DNA of 64,000 nt, taken from assembly GCA_038240015.1 (NCBI GenBank), contig JBBSEF010000004.1, forward strand, positions 1 to 64,000. Direction: 5' to 3'. The translations under genes were made by a program, and so were the position numbers. This document shows, piece after piece, positions 45,141 through 54,055 of the stretch (its first letter is position 1; every line of letters begins with the position of its first letter). This DNA is from CAHJXF01 sp038240015 (GTDB lineage Bacteria > Pseudomonadota > Gammaproteobacteria > Burkholderiales > Burkholderiaceae_D). The notes below the pieces were generated by a model, which saw only the letters and a program-made list of their open reading frames with translations, was not told the origin of the DNA and did no database searches.

Positions 45141-46529
45141 ATGATCCGCGTATTCAGTCACTACATTTCGATTCGCATCGTGTTGCTGATGCTGATCGAA
45201 AGCGTGCTCCTGCTCGCGGCCAGCTTCGCGGGCGTTGCGATGCGCTTTTCTCCGGCCGCGTTCGGCAGCGAAGCACAGTTCATGCCCGAAGCGATCCTGT
45301 TCACTTTCTTCATGATCGTGATGATGGCCGCACTCGGTCTCTATCAGGACGAACGCCCCGAATCGTTCGTCTCCATCCTCAATCGCACCATTATTGCGTT
45401 TGCCGCAGGCAGTGCATTGATGAGCGTGGTCTTCTACCTGTTTCCGAATACCTACATCGGCCGCGGTGTGTTCGCATATACCGCAACCTTCGCGTTCGGC
45501 GCGATCCTGATCGTTCGCACGGTGTTCTTTCGATGGACCGCGTTCGGCCTCATCAAGAAAAAAGTGTTGATCCTCGGCGCCGGTGAACAGGCGCGCGCGG
45601 TCCTCGAACTGGTATCGCGCAACGGCCATCGCGATGCGATCGACGTCGTCGGCGTCCACCCGCTGACCACCGCAGACGTCGCGGTGTCAGGGGTCAATAT
45701 TCTTCCGATCACGATGTCGGTCAGCGAAGCGGCCAATCAATTCGGCGTCCACGAAATCATCATCGCGATGCGCGAACAGCGCGGCGGCGCACTGCCGGTC
45801 AGTCAACTTCTCGATTGCAAATTGCGCGGGGTGCAGATCACCGACCTGCAATCGTTCTTCGAGCGCGAGCTCGGACAGATTCGGCTCGACAGTCTCAAGG
45901 CCAGTTGGCTGGTGTTCGGAGAAGGCTGCAGACAGGGCTTGATTCGTGAAACCGTCAAGCGTCTCTTCGATGTGATCGCCAGCAGTCTGCTGCTGCTGTT
46001 CACGCTGCCCGTCATCGTCCTCACCGCGTTGCTGATCCGCGTCGAGGGCGGCGGACCGATCTTCTATCGCCAGGAACGTGTCGGTCAGGGCGGGCGTGTG
46101 TTCGAGATCCTCAAGTTCCGCAGCATGCGCAACGACGCGGAGCGCGATGGCAAGCCGAAGTGGGCCACCTCAAATGACGGTCGCATCACGCGCATCGGAC
46201 GCTTGATCCGCCGCACCCGCATCGACGAATTGCCGCAGATCATCAACGTCCTGCGCGGTGAAATGAGTTTCGTAGGACCGCGCCCCGAGCGGCCCTTCTT
46301 CGTTCGGCAACTGGTTCAGGAAGTTCCTTTCTACGCCGCAAGGCATAGCGTGAAGCCAGGAATCACGGGCTGGGCACAAGTCCGTTATCCCTACGGCGCA
46401 TCGCTTCAGGACGCGTCGCAAAAACTTCAATACGATCTTTACTACGTCAAGAACCACACCCTTTTTCTGGACCTGCTGATTCTGGTCGAGACGGTTGAAG
46501 TGGTCCTGTGGGGCAAAGGCGCCCGTTAG
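45141..46529 (+). CDS. epsB: XrtA/PEP-CTERM system undecaprenyl-phosphate sugar phosphotransferase (EpsB-type)
   Basis: 462 residues. MIRVFSHYISIRIVLLMLIE is the family's typical start; four N-terminal hydrophobic segments precede a CoA-binding-like domain (KKKVLILGAGEQARAVLEL), a further helix (LFDVIASSLLLLFTLPVIVL) and the C-terminal bacterial sugar transferase domain (GGPIFYRQERVGQGGRVFEI, KFRSMRNDAERDGKP, RRTRIDELPQIINVLRGEMS, FVGPRPERPFF). Transfers a sugar-1-phosphate to undecaprenyl phosphate, starting repeat-unit synthesis. Upstream open frame is not supported. Probably first gene of a plus-strand operon with prsK and prsR. Confidence 0.95.
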   Translation: MIRVFSHYISIRIVLLMLIESVLLLAASFAGVAMRFSPAAFGSEAQFMPEAILFTFFMIVMMAALGLYQDERPESFVSILNRTIIAFAAGSALMSVVFYLFPNTYIGRGVFAYTATFAFGAILIVRTVFFRWTAFGLIKKKVLILGAGEQARAVLELVSRNGHRDAIDVVGVHPLTTADVAVSGVNILPITMSVSEAANQFGVHEIIIAMREQRGGALPVSQLLDCKLRGVQITDLQSFFERELGQIRLDSLKASWLVFGEGCRQGLIRETVKRLFDVIASSLLLLFTLPVIVLTALLIRVEGGGPIFYRQERVGQGGRVFEILKFRSMRNDAERDGKPKWATSNDGRITRIGRLIRRTRIDELPQIINVLRGEMSFVGPRPERPFFVRQLVQEVPFYAARHSVKPGITGWAQVRYPYGASLQDASQKLQYDLYYVKNHTLFLDLLILVETVEVVLWGKGAR

Positions 46530-46538
46530 GGCAGACCG

Positions 46539-48659
46539 GTGAACCAGACCGCGATTCAAACCATTGCCGAGTGGGGCTTCTGGGGCTACTCGGCCGCGTC
46601 GGCAGGCTATGCGCTGCTGGCAACGCTGTTGTTCGTTTCCTGGCGCGGACGCAGTCTGCGCGCGGTGTCGGGTGTCATGCTCGCCGTCGCCGCGCTGGTC
46701 AGCATGTTGTGGGCCGCGGCGGTCGCGGCTGGGATCGGCAACGTCGCGGTTGCGCGCACCTTGGCAAGCCTTCTGGAAGTCGCTCGCAGTGCAAGCTGGC
46801 TCGCCTTCATCGGCGTTCTGCTGTGCGGGCCGGCAACGGCTGGCAGCACGAGCGAGGCGCCGCGTTGGCTTCCCCTTCTACGACGCGCGCCGCCGTTGCT
46901 CTGGACGGCGCTGATCGTCGTAGGCATCAGCCTTCTCATTGAAGCAGCCCGGCTGCTGGCCTTGCCCGTGCTGACGCCGTCGATCTATTTCGGCTCGCGC
47001 GTGCTCGTCGCTATCGTCGCGCTGATGCTGATCGAGCAGTTGTATCGCGGCACCGCTCTCGACGATCGCTGGAGCATCAAGTTCTTTTGCCTCGGCGTCG
47101 GCGGCCTGTTCGCATACGACCTCGCCGCATTTGCCGACGCCATGTTGTTCCGCCAGGTCGATGTCGAACTGTGGGCCGCACGAGGCTTCATCAATCTGCT
47201 GATCATTCCGCTGATCGCAGTGTCGGCCGCGCGCAATCCACAGTGGTCTCTCGACATCTCGGTTTCGCGGCGCATGGTGTTTCAGTCGACCGCCTTGTTC
47301 AGCGCCGGCGCTTACCTGTTGATGGTCTCGGCCGCGGGCTACTACATCCGTTTCTTCGGGGGAACCTGGGGAGGCGTGCTGCAAACGACCGTCATCTTCG
47401 CAGGACTCATCGGGCTCGGTCTGATCGTCGTATCGGGATCGATACGCGCGCGCCTGAAAGTTTTCATCAACAAGCATTTCTTCAGCTACCGCTATGACTA
47501 TCGCGAAGAATGGCTGCGCATCACGCGCGAGTTGACCGAGGAAGGCCACGACGACAGCTTCGGTGAACGCGCGGTCCGCGCCATCGCAAACCTGGTCGAA
47601 GCGCGCGGAGGCGGGCTGTGGGTCAGGCAGGATGGTCCGCGTTACCAGCGCATCGCCCATTGGCAGGCGCCAATACTCGACGGTCTCGAAACACAGGACG
47701 GCGCGCTCGCGACCTTTCTTCAGGAAAAAGAATGGGTCATCAACCTCGACGAATATCGGGAGACGCGGCCGATCTACGGCAACCTGCATCTGCCCGAGTG
47801 GTTGAGCAGCGATGAAGACGCGTGGCTGGTGATTCCCCTGATGCTTCACGACCAGTTGTTCGGTTTTATGGTGCTGTTGCCGGCACGGACCAAGATCAAC
47901 ATCGATTGGGAAGTCAACGATCTTCTCAAGACGGCCGGTCGGCAAGTCGCGAGCACGCTGGCGCAATTGCATGCGAACCGCGCGCTGCTGGTGGCCCGGC
48001 AGTTCGAGTCTTTCAACCGCATGTCAGCCTTCGTCGTGCACGACTTGAAGAATCTGGTCGCACAGTTGTCTCTCCTGATGACCAATGCGGCAAGGCATCG
48101 CGACAATCCCGAGTTCCAGGACGACATGCTCGACACCGTCAACAACGCGGTCGATAAGATGAAGCGTCTGCTGATGCAGTTGCGCGTCGGCGCCACGCCG
48201 GCGGACGAACCGACGCCGGTCGATCTGCAAGACGTGGTGCTGTCGGCATTGAAGGCGAAGGCGCCACTGGTGCCGCGGCCCACGGTCCATGTCGATGCGC
48301 CGGGAATTCGCACGCTCGCGCATCGGGAACGACTCGACCGCGTGGTCGGCCATCTGCTGCAAAATGCCGCCGAAGCAACACCGTCCACGGGTTGCATCGA
48401 AGTTCACGTTCGCGCCAGAGACGAGTCTGCAATAATCGAAGTGCAAGACACGGGCGTGGGAATGAGCGAAGACTTCATCCGTTCGCGGTTGTTCAAGCCC
48501 TTCGAATCGACGAAAAAAAACGGAATGGGTATCGGCATCTACGAGAGCCGCGAATACATACGCGAGTTGGGCGGCCGCCTGGATGTCGAGAGTCGCGAAA
48601 CCGAAGGAACCCGTTTTTCAATCTCGCTGCCCCTGCTCAGGCCTGCAGCCATCGCCTGA
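46539..48659 (+). CDS. prsK: XrtA/PEP-CTERM system sensor histidine kinase PrsK
   Basis: 706 residues. An N-terminal membrane region of several helices, a GAF-like domain (about 320-470, with EGHDDSFGERAVRAIANLVE and VIPLMLHDQLFGFMVLLPAR), then the kinase: His501 in AFVVHDLKNLVAQLSLL, N-box LLQNAAEATP, G1 IEVQDTGVGMS and G2 KKNGMGIGIYESREYIRELG. Matches the PEP-CTERM histidine kinase family; partner of PrsR just downstream (15 bp gap). GTG start with AGGG seven bases before it. Confidence 0.95.
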   Translation: MNQTAIQTIAEWGFWGYSAASAGYALLATLLFVSWRGRSLRAVSGVMLAVAALVSMLWAAAVAAGIGNVAVARTLASLLEVARSASWLAFIGVLLCGPATAGSTSEAPRWLPLLRRAPPLLWTALIVVGISLLIEAARLLALPVLTPSIYFGSRVLVAIVALMLIEQLYRGTALDDRWSIKFFCLGVGGLFAYDLAAFADAMLFRQVDVELWAARGFINLLIIPLIAVSAARNPQWSLDISVSRRMVFQSTALFSAGAYLLMVSAAGYYIRFFGGTWGGVLQTTVIFAGLIGLGLIVVSGSIRARLKVFINKHFFSYRYDYREEWLRITRELTEEGHDDSFGERAVRAIANLVEARGGGLWVRQDGPRYQRIAHWQAPILDGLETQDGALATFLQEKEWVINLDEYRETRPIYGNLHLPEWLSSDEDAWLVIPLMLHDQLFGFMVLLPARTKINIDWEVNDLLKTAGRQVASTLAQLHANRALLVARQFESFNRMSAFVVHDLKNLVAQLSLLMTNAARHRDNPEFQDDMLDTVNNAVDKMKRLLMQLRVGATPADEPTPVDLQDVVLSALKAKAPLVPRPTVHVDAPGIRTLAHRERLDRVVGHLLQNAAEATPSTGCIEVHVRARDESAIIEVQDTGVGMSEDFIRSRLFKPFESTKKNGMGIGIYESREYIRELGGRLDVESRETEGTRFSISLPLLRPAAIA

Positions 48660-48674
48660 ACCTGGAGTCCCTGG

Positions 48675-50078
48675 ATGAGTAATGCAAACGCGGTGGAATC
48701 CGTGAGCGCACCGCCCAAGGCAAATGCCGTGGACGTCAAGTCGACGCTGCTGGTTGTCGAAGACGATCCCGGAATCCAGAAGCAGATGCGTTGGAGTTTC
48801 GATCAGTACGACGTCATCGTCGCGGAAGATCGCGTCTCGGCCATGACCCAGTTCAGACGACACGAACCCGCGGTCGTGACGATGGACCTCGGACTTCCGC
48901 CCGATCCTGACAACACATCCGAAGGGTTTGCCCTGCTCGCTGAAATGCTGTCGGCCGCGCCCGATACCAAGATCATCATGATCACCGGCCAGAACGATAG
49001 AACCAACGCGGTCAAGGCGATCGGTCTGGGCGCATACGATTTCTATACCAAACCGTTCGAACCCGACTTGCTGATGCTCGTCATCGAGCGCGCGTTCCGT
49101 CTGGCCGGACTGCAGCGCGAGAATCGCATGCTTCAAAGCGTGAACATGCAGTTGCCCCTGGCTGGGCTTCTGACCTGCGACACGGCGATGCTGCGCACCT
49201 GTCGCAACATCGAGCGTCTCGCACCCTCGGACGTCACCGTGCTGTTGCTCGGCGAAAGCGGTACCGGCAAGGAGTTGCTGGCGCGCGGATTGCACGATTT
49301 GTCGGGCCGACGCGACAAACGCTTCGTCGCGCTCAATTGCGCGGCGATTCCCGAGAACCTGCTCGAGAGTGAACTGTTCGGCTACGAGCGCGGCGCCTTT
49401 ACGGGCGCGGCCAAGCAGACCCGAGGCAAGATCGAATATGCCGATGGCGGCACCCTCTTCCTCGATGAAATCGGCGACCTTCCCGGTGCGCTGCAAGCCA
49501 AGCTCTTGCGCTTCCTGCAAGAGCGCGTGGTCGAACGAGTGGGCGGGCGCGAAGAGATCCCGGTCGATGTGCGCATCGTGTGCGCCACTCACCAGAATCT
49601 CAAGGAGTTGATGAAGGCGGGGCGATTCCGTGAAGACCTGTTCTATCGGCTCTCTGAAATCGTCATCGACATTCCGCCCCTGCGACAACGCCACGGAGAT
49701 GCGTCGCTGCTCGCCCGCGCATTCGCCCAGCGCTTCGGTCTGGCGCAGAACAAGAAACCGGCGATGCTCTCCGACGACGCGCTTGCGGCGATCGACACCT
49801 ATGCTTGGCCGGGCAACGTGCGCGAAATCGAGAACTGCATGAAGCGCGCGGTGATCATGGCCGATGGACAATTCATTTCGGCCGACGACCTCGGGCTCGA
49901 CCTCGCGGGGGCGGAACCCAGGATTTTCAATCTGCGCCAGGTGCGTGACGATGCCGAGCGCGCCGCGATCATGCAGGTACTCGGAAAGGTCGAGGGCAAT
50001 ATCGCCCGCGCCGCTGAAATGCTGGGCGTCAGCAGACCGACGCTCTACGACTTGATGCGCCGCTTCGGAATTCGTTGA
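48675..50078 (+). CDS. prsR: PEP-CTERM-box response regulator PrsR (sigma-54 activator)
   Basis: 467 residues. Receiver domain with phospho-acceptor Asp71 (VVTMDLGLPP), AAA+ domain with Walker A GESGTGKE (193-200), GAFTGA loop (240-245) and DGGTLFLDEIGDLPGALQAK, and a C-terminal Fis-type helix-turn-helix (GNIARAAEMLGVSRPTLYDL). It should bind upstream sites and activate RpoN promoters when phosphorylated by PrsK. Probable targets with sigma-54 promoters are both sides of 44383-45140 and the PEP-CTERM gene at 53757. GGAG seven bases before the ATG. Confidence 0.96.
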   Translation: MSNANAVESVSAPPKANAVDVKSTLLVVEDDPGIQKQMRWSFDQYDVIVAEDRVSAMTQFRRHEPAVVTMDLGLPPDPDNTSEGFALLAEMLSAAPDTKIIMITGQNDRTNAVKAIGLGAYDFYTKPFEPDLLMLVIERAFRLAGLQRENRMLQSVNMQLPLAGLLTCDTAMLRTCRNIERLAPSDVTVLLLGESGTGKELLARGLHDLSGRRDKRFVALNCAAIPENLLESELFGYERGAFTGAAKQTRGKIEYADGGTLFLDEIGDLPGALQAKLLRFLQERVVERVGGREEIPVDVRIVCATHQNLKELMKAGRFREDLFYRLSEIVIDIPPLRQRHGDASLLARAFAQRFGLAQNKKPAMLSDDALAAIDTYAWPGNVREIENCMKRAVIMADGQFISADDLGLDLAGAEPRIFNLRQVRDDAERAAIMQVLGKVEGNIARAAEMLGVSRPTLYDLMRRFGIR

Positions 50079-50103
50079 GGCATGAATCATTGACATGTGA
50101 AGA

Positions 50104-50121
50104 ACCTGTCCGTGAACAGGT
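50104..50121. repeat. Inverted repeat in the prsR-prsT gap
   Basis: ACCTGT, six-base spacer, ACAGGT. It lies 26 bp after the prsR stop and upstream of the hairpin at 50137. Either a protein site or the first of two hairpins. No function assigned. Confidence 0.4.
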
Positions 50122-50136
50122 GCTGACATTTCCATC

Positions 50137-50156
50137 GGGACCGCTGCGGCGGTCCC
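50137..50156 (+). other. Strong hairpin between prsR and prsT
   Basis: GGGACCGC, loop TGCG, GCGGTCCC: a perfect 8-bp stem. There is no U-run, so it is not a classical terminator. It could stabilise or process the transcript, or tune prsT expression relative to prsR. The prsT start codon is 28 bp downstream. Confidence 0.5.
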
Positions 50157-50184
50157 GCGACACGTACTGCGGAGAACCACGACG

Positions 50185-52977
50185 ATGAATCAGCAACAGG
50201 GTGTCAAGCGGTTGAAGTTCGGGACTTGCGCGGTGGCTTGTGCGGTGGCAAGCATCTTTCTGGCCGCATGCAGTCGCGACAGTTCGCAGGATCATCTGGC
50301 GCGCGCCAAGGAGTTGAGCGCGAAAAACGATCATCGCGCCGCGGTCATCGAACTCAAGAACGCGCTGCAAGGCGATGCGCAGTCCTCCGAGGCCCGTTAT
50401 CTCCTGGGTCGCGAATTGCTAGAGCAAGGCGATCCGAAAAGCGCCGAGATCGAACTCCAGAAGGCCTTCGACAAACAATACGAACCCGACCTGGTCCTCC
50501 CGCTGCTGGTGAAGAGCCAGATGTTGCAGGGACAAGTGGAGAAGGTCATCACGCAGACCACCACGGCTCGGGTGAAGTCGCCTGCGGCCAACGCCGAATT
50601 GCAGAGCCTGCTGGGCGTCGCGCAATTCGCTTCGGGCAAGGCCGATGAAGCGCTCACGGCATTCGCATCGGCAAAAAAATTCGTTCCTGATTATCCGGCC
50701 GCGGTGCTGGGCGAGGCTCGCGTCAGGGCCGCACGCGGCGAGCTGCCTGCAGCGAGCGCGCAGGTCGATCGGGTTCTGACCGACGACCCCAAGCAGGTCG
50801 AAGGCCTGATGCTCAAGGGCGACATCGCACGCGCGCGCGGCGCCGCCAAGGACGCGATTCCTTCTTACGAAGCGGTCATCAAGGACAACCCGCGCAACTT
50901 CACCGCGCGGCTCAATCTGGCGAGCTCGTTCATGAGCGACGGCCAGTCCGATCTCGCTCAGCAACAAGTCGATGAGCTGAAGAAACTTTCCCCTCGTCAT
51001 CCGGGCGTGAATTATCTGGACGCACTGATCGCGTTCAACAAGAAAGATTTTGCCAAAGCCAACGATGCGATCGCGCTTTCCCTGACCGCGGCGCCGAAAA
51101 ACGGCGCGGCCCAACTGCTGGCCGGCGCCATCGGACTGGCGATGAACCAGCCCGCGCAAGCCGAGCAGCATCTGCGCGACGCGGTCAAGATTGCGCCGAA
51201 CAGCGTCTACGCACGCAAGCTCCTGGCGAGTCTTTATCTTCGCCAGCGTCAACCGCAGAAGGCCGAGGAAGTTCTTCAGCCCGCGCTCGCGGCCGCGCCC
51301 AAGGATTCCGCATTGATCAGTCTTGCGGGCGAAGTTGCGCTGATGAAAGGGGACTTCAAGGCGGCGTCGCGCTCGTTCGAACAGGCTGCCAAGCTCAACC
51401 CGAACGATTCAAACGTGAGAACGCAAAGCGCGGCGGTTCAATTCGCGCGTGGCGACTCGGAAGCGGGATTCGCAGAGCTTGAAGCCGCATCCAGAGACGC
51501 GACGACCAACCCGAATCCGGACATCGCGCTGGTACTGGCTCACGTGCAACGGCGCGAATTCGATCGCGCGCTGGTCGCGTGGAAGACTCTGGAAAAGAGA
51601 CAGCCGAACAATCCGGTCACGTACAACCTCCGCGCTTCCATCGACATCGGGAAGAACGATCTGCCGTCGGCGCGCAAGGCGCTCGAGAAAGCCCTGCAAT
51701 TGCAGCCCACGTATTTTCCGGCGGTGGCCAATCTCGCGTCGCTTGATCTGCGCGACAAGAATGTTGACGGAGCGCGGCAACGCTACAAGAACTTGCTCGT
51801 GAAGGAACCGGGCAGCCTTTCCGGTCTGCTCGCGCTCGCGCAATTGGAGAACGCCAACGGAGCGAGCCGCGAGACGGTCGTGGGTTTGCTGAAGGAAGCC
51901 AAGAGGGCCAACCCCTCTTCCGAACAGGCGGTCTCCGCGCTGGCCGGCTACTACGCGAGCAAGGCGGATCCCAAGCAAGCTCTTGCGATCGCTCAGGACG
52001 CGCTCGCTTCGTCTCCCAACAATCCGCGCTATCTGGATATGGTCGGCCAACTCCTGATGCAGACCGGTAGCCCCGATCAAGCGGTGGCCGCGTATCGGAA
52101 GCTCGTGGGGCTCAATCCCGAGGCGCCCGACTACCAACTCCGATTGGGGCAGGCCCAGTTGAAGGCCGGACAAAGCGAAGCGGCATTGCAATCGTTCGGC
52201 AGCGCGCTCAAGTTGAAGCCCGATTCTCTCGAAGCGCAAAGCGCGATGGTCGGATCGATGATCCGCGCGGGCAAGAACGACGAGGCGGCGCGTCTGCTTG
52301 CCGATATCAAGACGCAAGCGCCGAAATCGCTGGCCATTCCGGAACTGGAAGGCGATCTGAAATTCGCGTCGAAGCAATACGCCGAAGCGGCGGCCATCTA
52401 TCGAAAGACCACCGCGCAGATGCCGACTTCGGGTCTGGTCATCAAAGCCTATTCGGCGCTGGCGCTCGCCGGCAAGCGCCCAGAAGCGGACGCGTTCCTT
52501 GCGGATTGGTTGAAGAGTCATCCGAAGGACTTTACGGTGCGCCTCTTCGACGCGGACCTCGCGCTGCGCTCAAAAGAATATTCACGCGCGGCTCAGAACT
52601 ATCGTGTAGTCCTCGAGACACAGCCCAACGACGCGATCCTCCTCAACAATCTGGCCTGGGCCTTGTGGCAGCAAAAGGATCCGCAAGCGTTGAGTTATGC
52701 GGAGAAGGCCAATTCGATTGTCCCGGGCAATCCCGCGGTGAGCGACACGCTCGGGTGGATGCTGGTCGAACAGGGTCAGACCAAACGCGGCATTGAACTG
52801 CTGGAGAAGGCAAGCGCGACCGCGCCCGCACAGCGCGACATCGCGCTGCATCTTGCAAAGGCGCAGATCAAGGACGGCCGAAAGGACGCCGCACGAACCA
52901 CGCTGGAGTCGCTCGTCAAGACCGCTCCGACAAGCGCCGAAGGCAAGGAATCGAAAGACCTGCTCGCCACGCTCTAG
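50185..52977 (+). CDS. prsT: PEP-CTERM system TPR-repeat lipoprotein PrsT
   Basis: 930 residues. Lipoprotein signal with lipobox FLAAC (Cys29), then DSSQDHLARAKELSAKNDHR and about two dozen degenerate TPR units along the rest (for example ARYLLGRELLEQGDPKSAEI, NLGWMLVEQG-type helices near the end). Length and layout match the PrsT family always found beside PrsK/PrsR. Attached to a membrane on the periplasmic side; role in PEP-CTERM protein handling is not known in detail. GGAG lies ten bases upstream of the ATG. Confidence 0.95.
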   Translation: MNQQQGVKRLKFGTCAVACAVASIFLAACSRDSSQDHLARAKELSAKNDHRAAVIELKNALQGDAQSSEARYLLGRELLEQGDPKSAEIELQKAFDKQYEPDLVLPLLVKSQMLQGQVEKVITQTTTARVKSPAANAELQSLLGVAQFASGKADEALTAFASAKKFVPDYPAAVLGEARVRAARGELPAASAQVDRVLTDDPKQVEGLMLKGDIARARGAAKDAIPSYEAVIKDNPRNFTARLNLASSFMSDGQSDLAQQQVDELKKLSPRHPGVNYLDALIAFNKKDFAKANDAIALSLTAAPKNGAAQLLAGAIGLAMNQPAQAEQHLRDAVKIAPNSVYARKLLASLYLRQRQPQKAEEVLQPALAAAPKDSALISLAGEVALMKGDFKAASRSFEQAAKLNPNDSNVRTQSAAVQFARGDSEAGFAELEAASRDATTNPNPDIALVLAHVQRREFDRALVAWKTLEKRQPNNPVTYNLRASIDIGKNDLPSARKALEKALQLQPTYFPAVANLASLDLRDKNVDGARQRYKNLLVKEPGSLSGLLALAQLENANGASRETVVGLLKEAKRANPSSEQAVSALAGYYASKADPKQALAIAQDALASSPNNPRYLDMVGQLLMQTGSPDQAVAAYRKLVGLNPEAPDYQLRLGQAQLKAGQSEAALQSFGSALKLKPDSLEAQSAMVGSMIRAGKNDEAARLLADIKTQAPKSLAIPELEGDLKFASKQYAEAAAIYRKTTAQMPTSGLVIKAYSALALAGKRPEADAFLADWLKSHPKDFTVRLFDADLALRSKEYSRAAQNYRVVLETQPNDAILLNNLAWALWQQKDPQALSYAEKANSIVPGNPAVSDTLGWMLVEQGQTKRGIELLEKASATAPAQRDIALHLAKAQIKDGRKDAARTTLESLVKTAPTSAEGKESKDLLATL

Positions 52978-52996
52978 TTTTCCCCGATCGCAAATC

Positions 52997-53026
52997 AAAA
53001 AGGGCCGCAAGAGCGGCCCTCTTTTT
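52997..53026. terminator. Bidirectional rho-independent terminator
   Basis: A-tract, AGGGCCGC, loop AAGA, GCGGCCCT, then C and five T. Stem of 8 bp with flanking A and T runs, so it works in both directions. It sits between the convergent prsT (ends 52977) and the PEP-CTERM gene (ends 53044). Confidence 0.9.
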
Positions 53027-53043
53027 CGAGCGCGCCGAGCGCG

Positions 53044-53757
53044 TCAGCGGAGTCCCGAATCGGGGCGGCGCATGAAGACGAGCATGAGCAGCGCCCCCAA
53101 GCCGAACAGCGACAACCAACCGGGTTCGGGAATGGCCAAAGCGGCGATTCCGAAAGCATGGTTATCCGTCTCGAATGAATTGCCGGTGCTCGAGATCTGG
53201 ATCCGATCAAACCGGCTGGGCACGAACACGCCGTTCACGAGGACGCCCGGAAAGTAGTCGATGTATTGAGCTTGCGTCAGGTCCCCCCGGGTCATCTGCC
53301 CGGGAAATGCAACGGCGTTGATTTGGGCGCCGTCGAATGAATCGATCAGCACGCCATTCATGAAGAACTGCACGAGGTTGAAGCTGTCGAGAGAACCTGC
53401 ATAGAATCCGAAATAATCGGATGCGACAGAAAGGTTCACGAATATCGATCCGCCATCGTGCATGCCCACCGCAAGGTAGGTCGACGTATCGTCGATCGGA
53501 GCGGCATGCACCACAGTCGTTTCGGTCGCCAAGTTGTCCGCTGCGAGCGCGATCGACCCGGCCGCATCCCTGGAATAGGTGGCCATGCACTCGTTCGCGG
53601 CATTTCCGGCATCGAAAGAAACCGTACAAACGCCTGCGCGCGACGACATCCGGCCATTCGATCCTGCGGCCATGCCGCCGACCTGAATCACGCCTGCTTC
53701 GGAAATTCCGGACATCAATATCAGAAATGCCGCGCCCATTTGTATAATCTTGCTCAT
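53044..53757 (-). CDS. PEP-CTERM sorting domain protein (exosortase substrate)
   Basis: 237 residues. Signal peptide KIIQMGAAFLILMSGISEAG, then a secreted domain with two Cys (SRAGVCTVSFDAGNAANECM), then the C-terminal sorting signal: Pro210-Glu-Pro (IPEPG), membrane segment WLSLFGLGALLMLVFM and basic tail RRPDSGLR. XrtA should cut near PEP and the protein would be transferred to the exterior or to EPS. The central region is not recognised. Preceded by a sigma-54 type promoter. It is the only PEP-CTERM protein in this window. Confidence 0.95.
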   Translation of the reverse strand: MSKIIQMGAAFLILMSGISEAGVIQVGGMAAGSNGRMSSRAGVCTVSFDAGNAANECMATYSRDAAGSIALAADNLATETTVVHAAPIDDTSTYLAVGMHDGGSIFVNLSVASDYFGFYAGSLDSFNLVQFFMNGVLIDSFDGAQINAVAFPGQMTRGDLTQAQYIDYFPGVLVNGVFVPSRFDRIQISSTGNSFETDNHAFGIAALAIPEPGWLSLFGLGALLMLVFMRRPDSGLR

Positions 53758-54055
53758 AGACAGTTCGTTCTCAATTAAATGCTAACAAGCTCTGCAAAGC
53801 AATTAACGAACCAGGTCTGGTAACTCTATGAAGCAGATAAGAAGCTCGAAATCATGTCATTATCAATACGGCCGAAGTGGAAAGAAACTCGACATGCTCC
53901 ACCTCTGCAATTGATAACACCCGGTGTAGGACGAGATATGAGTAATGAGAGAGAAGGTTAATTTGCGCATTCGAATGTAAGCGGAACACTTATTATTCAG
54001 CCAGATGTTACGCGTGCATATTCTCTTTGTTAATGATTCTTGCGCAGGGTTCAGC
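53758..54055. promoter_or_regulatory. A/T-rich divergent region, PEP-CTERM gene / sorbosone-dehydrogenase-like gene
   Basis: 298 bp, clearly more A/T-rich than its surroundings. Carries the minus-strand sigma-54 element at 53798-53813 and an 11-bp palindrome ACACCCGGTGT at 53917-53927, ~105-115 bp upstream of it. On the plus side AGGG lies six bases before the ATG at 54056. No further gene is seen. Confidence 0.6.
53798..53813 (-). promoter_or_regulatory. Sigma-54 (-24/-12) promoter of the PEP-CTERM gene
   Basis: Minus strand TGGTTCGTTAATTGCT: TGG at -24 and TTGC at -12 with exactly 10 bases between GG and GC. The -24 box keeps TGG and the CG but has TT where consensus has CA. A start near 53787 gives a ~30-nt leader to the ATG at 53757. 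Fits regulation by PrsR. Confidence 0.7.

Noticed and set aside
48618..50180. 520-codon open frame opposite prsR
   Set aside because: No motifs, and PrsR has every expected domain on the plus strand.
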